This document shows, piece by piece, positions 4,978 through 5,704 of a stretch of 5,704 nucleotides of DNA. Source of the stretch: Methanoregula sp. GTDB lineage: Archaea; Halobacteriota; Methanomicrobia; Methanomicrobiales; Methanospirillaceae. The translations under genes were made by a program, and so were the position numbers. Numbering within the stretch: the stretch's first letter is position 1; each line of letters opens with the position of its first letter. The stretch covers positions 4,830 to 10,533 of the forward strand of contig DUHF01000290.1 of NCBI GenBank assembly GCA_013331015.1, written 5' to 3'. The notes under the pieces are model-generated. The model saw only the letters and a program-made list of their open reading frames with translations, made no database searches and was not told the origin of the DNA.

Positions 4978-5704
4978 ATGATAAGGATCCTGTATGTTGA
5001 TGACGAACCGACAATCCTTGATACAACCAAGAGGATCCTTGAGAAGCAGGGTTCGTTCACGGTCACCTGTGCTTTATCGGGAAAAGATGCATTGGAACAG
5101 ATCCGCACATCCCCGTTTGACATCGTTGTTGCCGATTACCAGATGGAGGACATCACCGGTCTTGACCTGCTGAGGATCATCAGGAACGAGAACGATGCGA
5201 TGCCATTCATCATCTTCACCGGAAAGGGGAGAGAGGAAATTGTCATCGAGGCCTTTGAGAACGGGGTGGACTTCTATGTCCAGAAAGGAGACGATGCCCG
5301 CTCCCAGTATGCCGAACTCGCACACAAGATCGAACAGGCTGTCGAGAACCGGAAGATCAGGAAGAGACTCGCCCGGTCTGAAGAAAAATTTTCAAAATTC
5401 CTCCAGGACTTCGATGGTATTGCCTTCCAGATTAACCCGTCCGGCCGGTTTTTCCTGCTGGAAGGAACCGTTGAGGAGACGACCGGCTATCCCCGTTCGG
5501 AGTTTCTCTCCGATTATATCTCCCTTCAGGGGATCATCCACCCGGACGAGAAACACCGTTTCCTTGACGATATGCAGCGCCTTGCAACCCAGCCGGGGTA
5601 CAGGGTCGATTCGGTCTTCCGGATCATCAGGAAAGACGGGCATACCCGCTGGCTCCACGGCATACTCCACAACATCTGTACAAAACAACGGGACATCGCG
5701 CATA
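4978..5704 (+). CDS. Response-regulator receiver plus PAS signalling protein (truncated by window edge, probably a histidine kinase)
   Basis: Reading from the ATG at 4978 gives 242 codons with no stop before the window edge. Residues 1-120 are a CheY-like receiver domain: acidic pocket D8, D9 and E10 (YVDDEP), phospho-acceptor D53 (VVADYQM), conserved T81 (FTGKG) and K103 (VQKGDD). A basic, probably helical linker (about 115-138) leads to a PAS domain from about 135, ending in HPDEKHRFL (188-196) and FRIIRKDGHTRWLHGI (214-229), typical of the PAS_3/PAC pattern. Methanomicrobiales encode many receiver-PAS-histidine kinase proteins of this kind, so more PAS repeats or a kinase domain probably follow outside the window; this cannot be seen. 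No membrane segment or signal peptide is visible, so it is probably cytoplasmic. It has its own promoter after a terminator, so a functional link to the synthase operon is not implied. The signal it senses is unknown. Confidence 0.9.
   Translation, partial: MIRILYVDDEPTILDTTKRILEKQGSFTVTCALSGKDALEQIRTSPFDIVVADYQMEDITGLDLLRIIRNENDAMPFIIFTGKGREEIVIEAFENGVDFYVQKGDDARSQYAELAHKIEQAVENRKIRKRLARSEEKFSKFLQDFDGIAFQINPSGRFFLLEGTVEETTGYPRSEFLSDYISLQGIIHPDEKHRFLDDMQRLATQPGYRVDSVFRIIRKDGHTRWLHGILHNICTKQRDIAH

Noticed and set aside
1..5704. Mobile element, CRISPR array, or tRNA/rRNA gene
   Set aside because: No transposase, terminal repeats, regularly spaced repeats or RNA-gene-like sequences were recognised; nearly the whole window is conserved coding sequence.

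Overview
This window looks like chromosomal DNA from a hydrogenotrophic methanogenic archaeon, most plausibly of the order Methanomicrobiales (Methanoregula or Methanosphaerula type). The placement is an inference from protein style and is not proven. It rests on the archaeal split form of glutamate synthase, an FrhB/FpoF-type (coenzyme F420 family) subunit in the same operon, TATA-type promoters, GGAGG/GGTGG ribosome-binding sites, an oligo-T terminator, a fairly GC-rich coding bias, and a receiver-PAS signalling protein of the kind abundant in that order.

Layout. Bases 1-436 (minus strand) hold the first 145 codons of a type I-alpha glutamine synthetase (glnA), cut off by the window edge. 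Bases 437-552 are a divergent control region with one clear, nearly symmetric TATA element and several inverted and direct repeats. Bases 553-4878 (plus strand) are a tight four-gene operon: a class II glutamine amidotransferase subunit, an FMN/iron-sulfur synthase subunit with two extra ferredoxin clusters, a GXGXG-domain subunit, and an FrhB-like iron-sulfur flavoprotein. The genes overlap by 4 bp or are separated by 1-3 bp. Bases 4879-4977 hold an oligo-T terminator, a TATA box and a perfect 14-bp palindrome. Bases 4978-5704 are the start of a response-regulator receiver plus PAS protein, cut off by the window edge.

How the genes work together. Glutamine synthetase and glutamate synthase form the GS-GOGAT ammonia-assimilation cycle, and here they are transcribed divergently from a shared region of about 116 bp. 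The three synthase genes follow the domain order of the large subunit of bacterial glutamate synthase (amidotransferase, FMN/3Fe-4S, GXGXG). The place of the usual NADPH-oxidising small subunit (GltD) is taken by an FrhB-family protein. The simplest reading is a glutamate synthase that draws electrons from reduced F420 through a chain of Fe-S clusters to FMN. The architecture is seen directly in the sequence; F420H2 as the donor is inferred.

I found no mobile element, CRISPR array, RNA gene or sign of recent transfer. The most interesting points are the electron-input side of the synthase and the unexplained repeats in the two intergenic regions. I do not see evidence of a wholly new defence or mobile system here.
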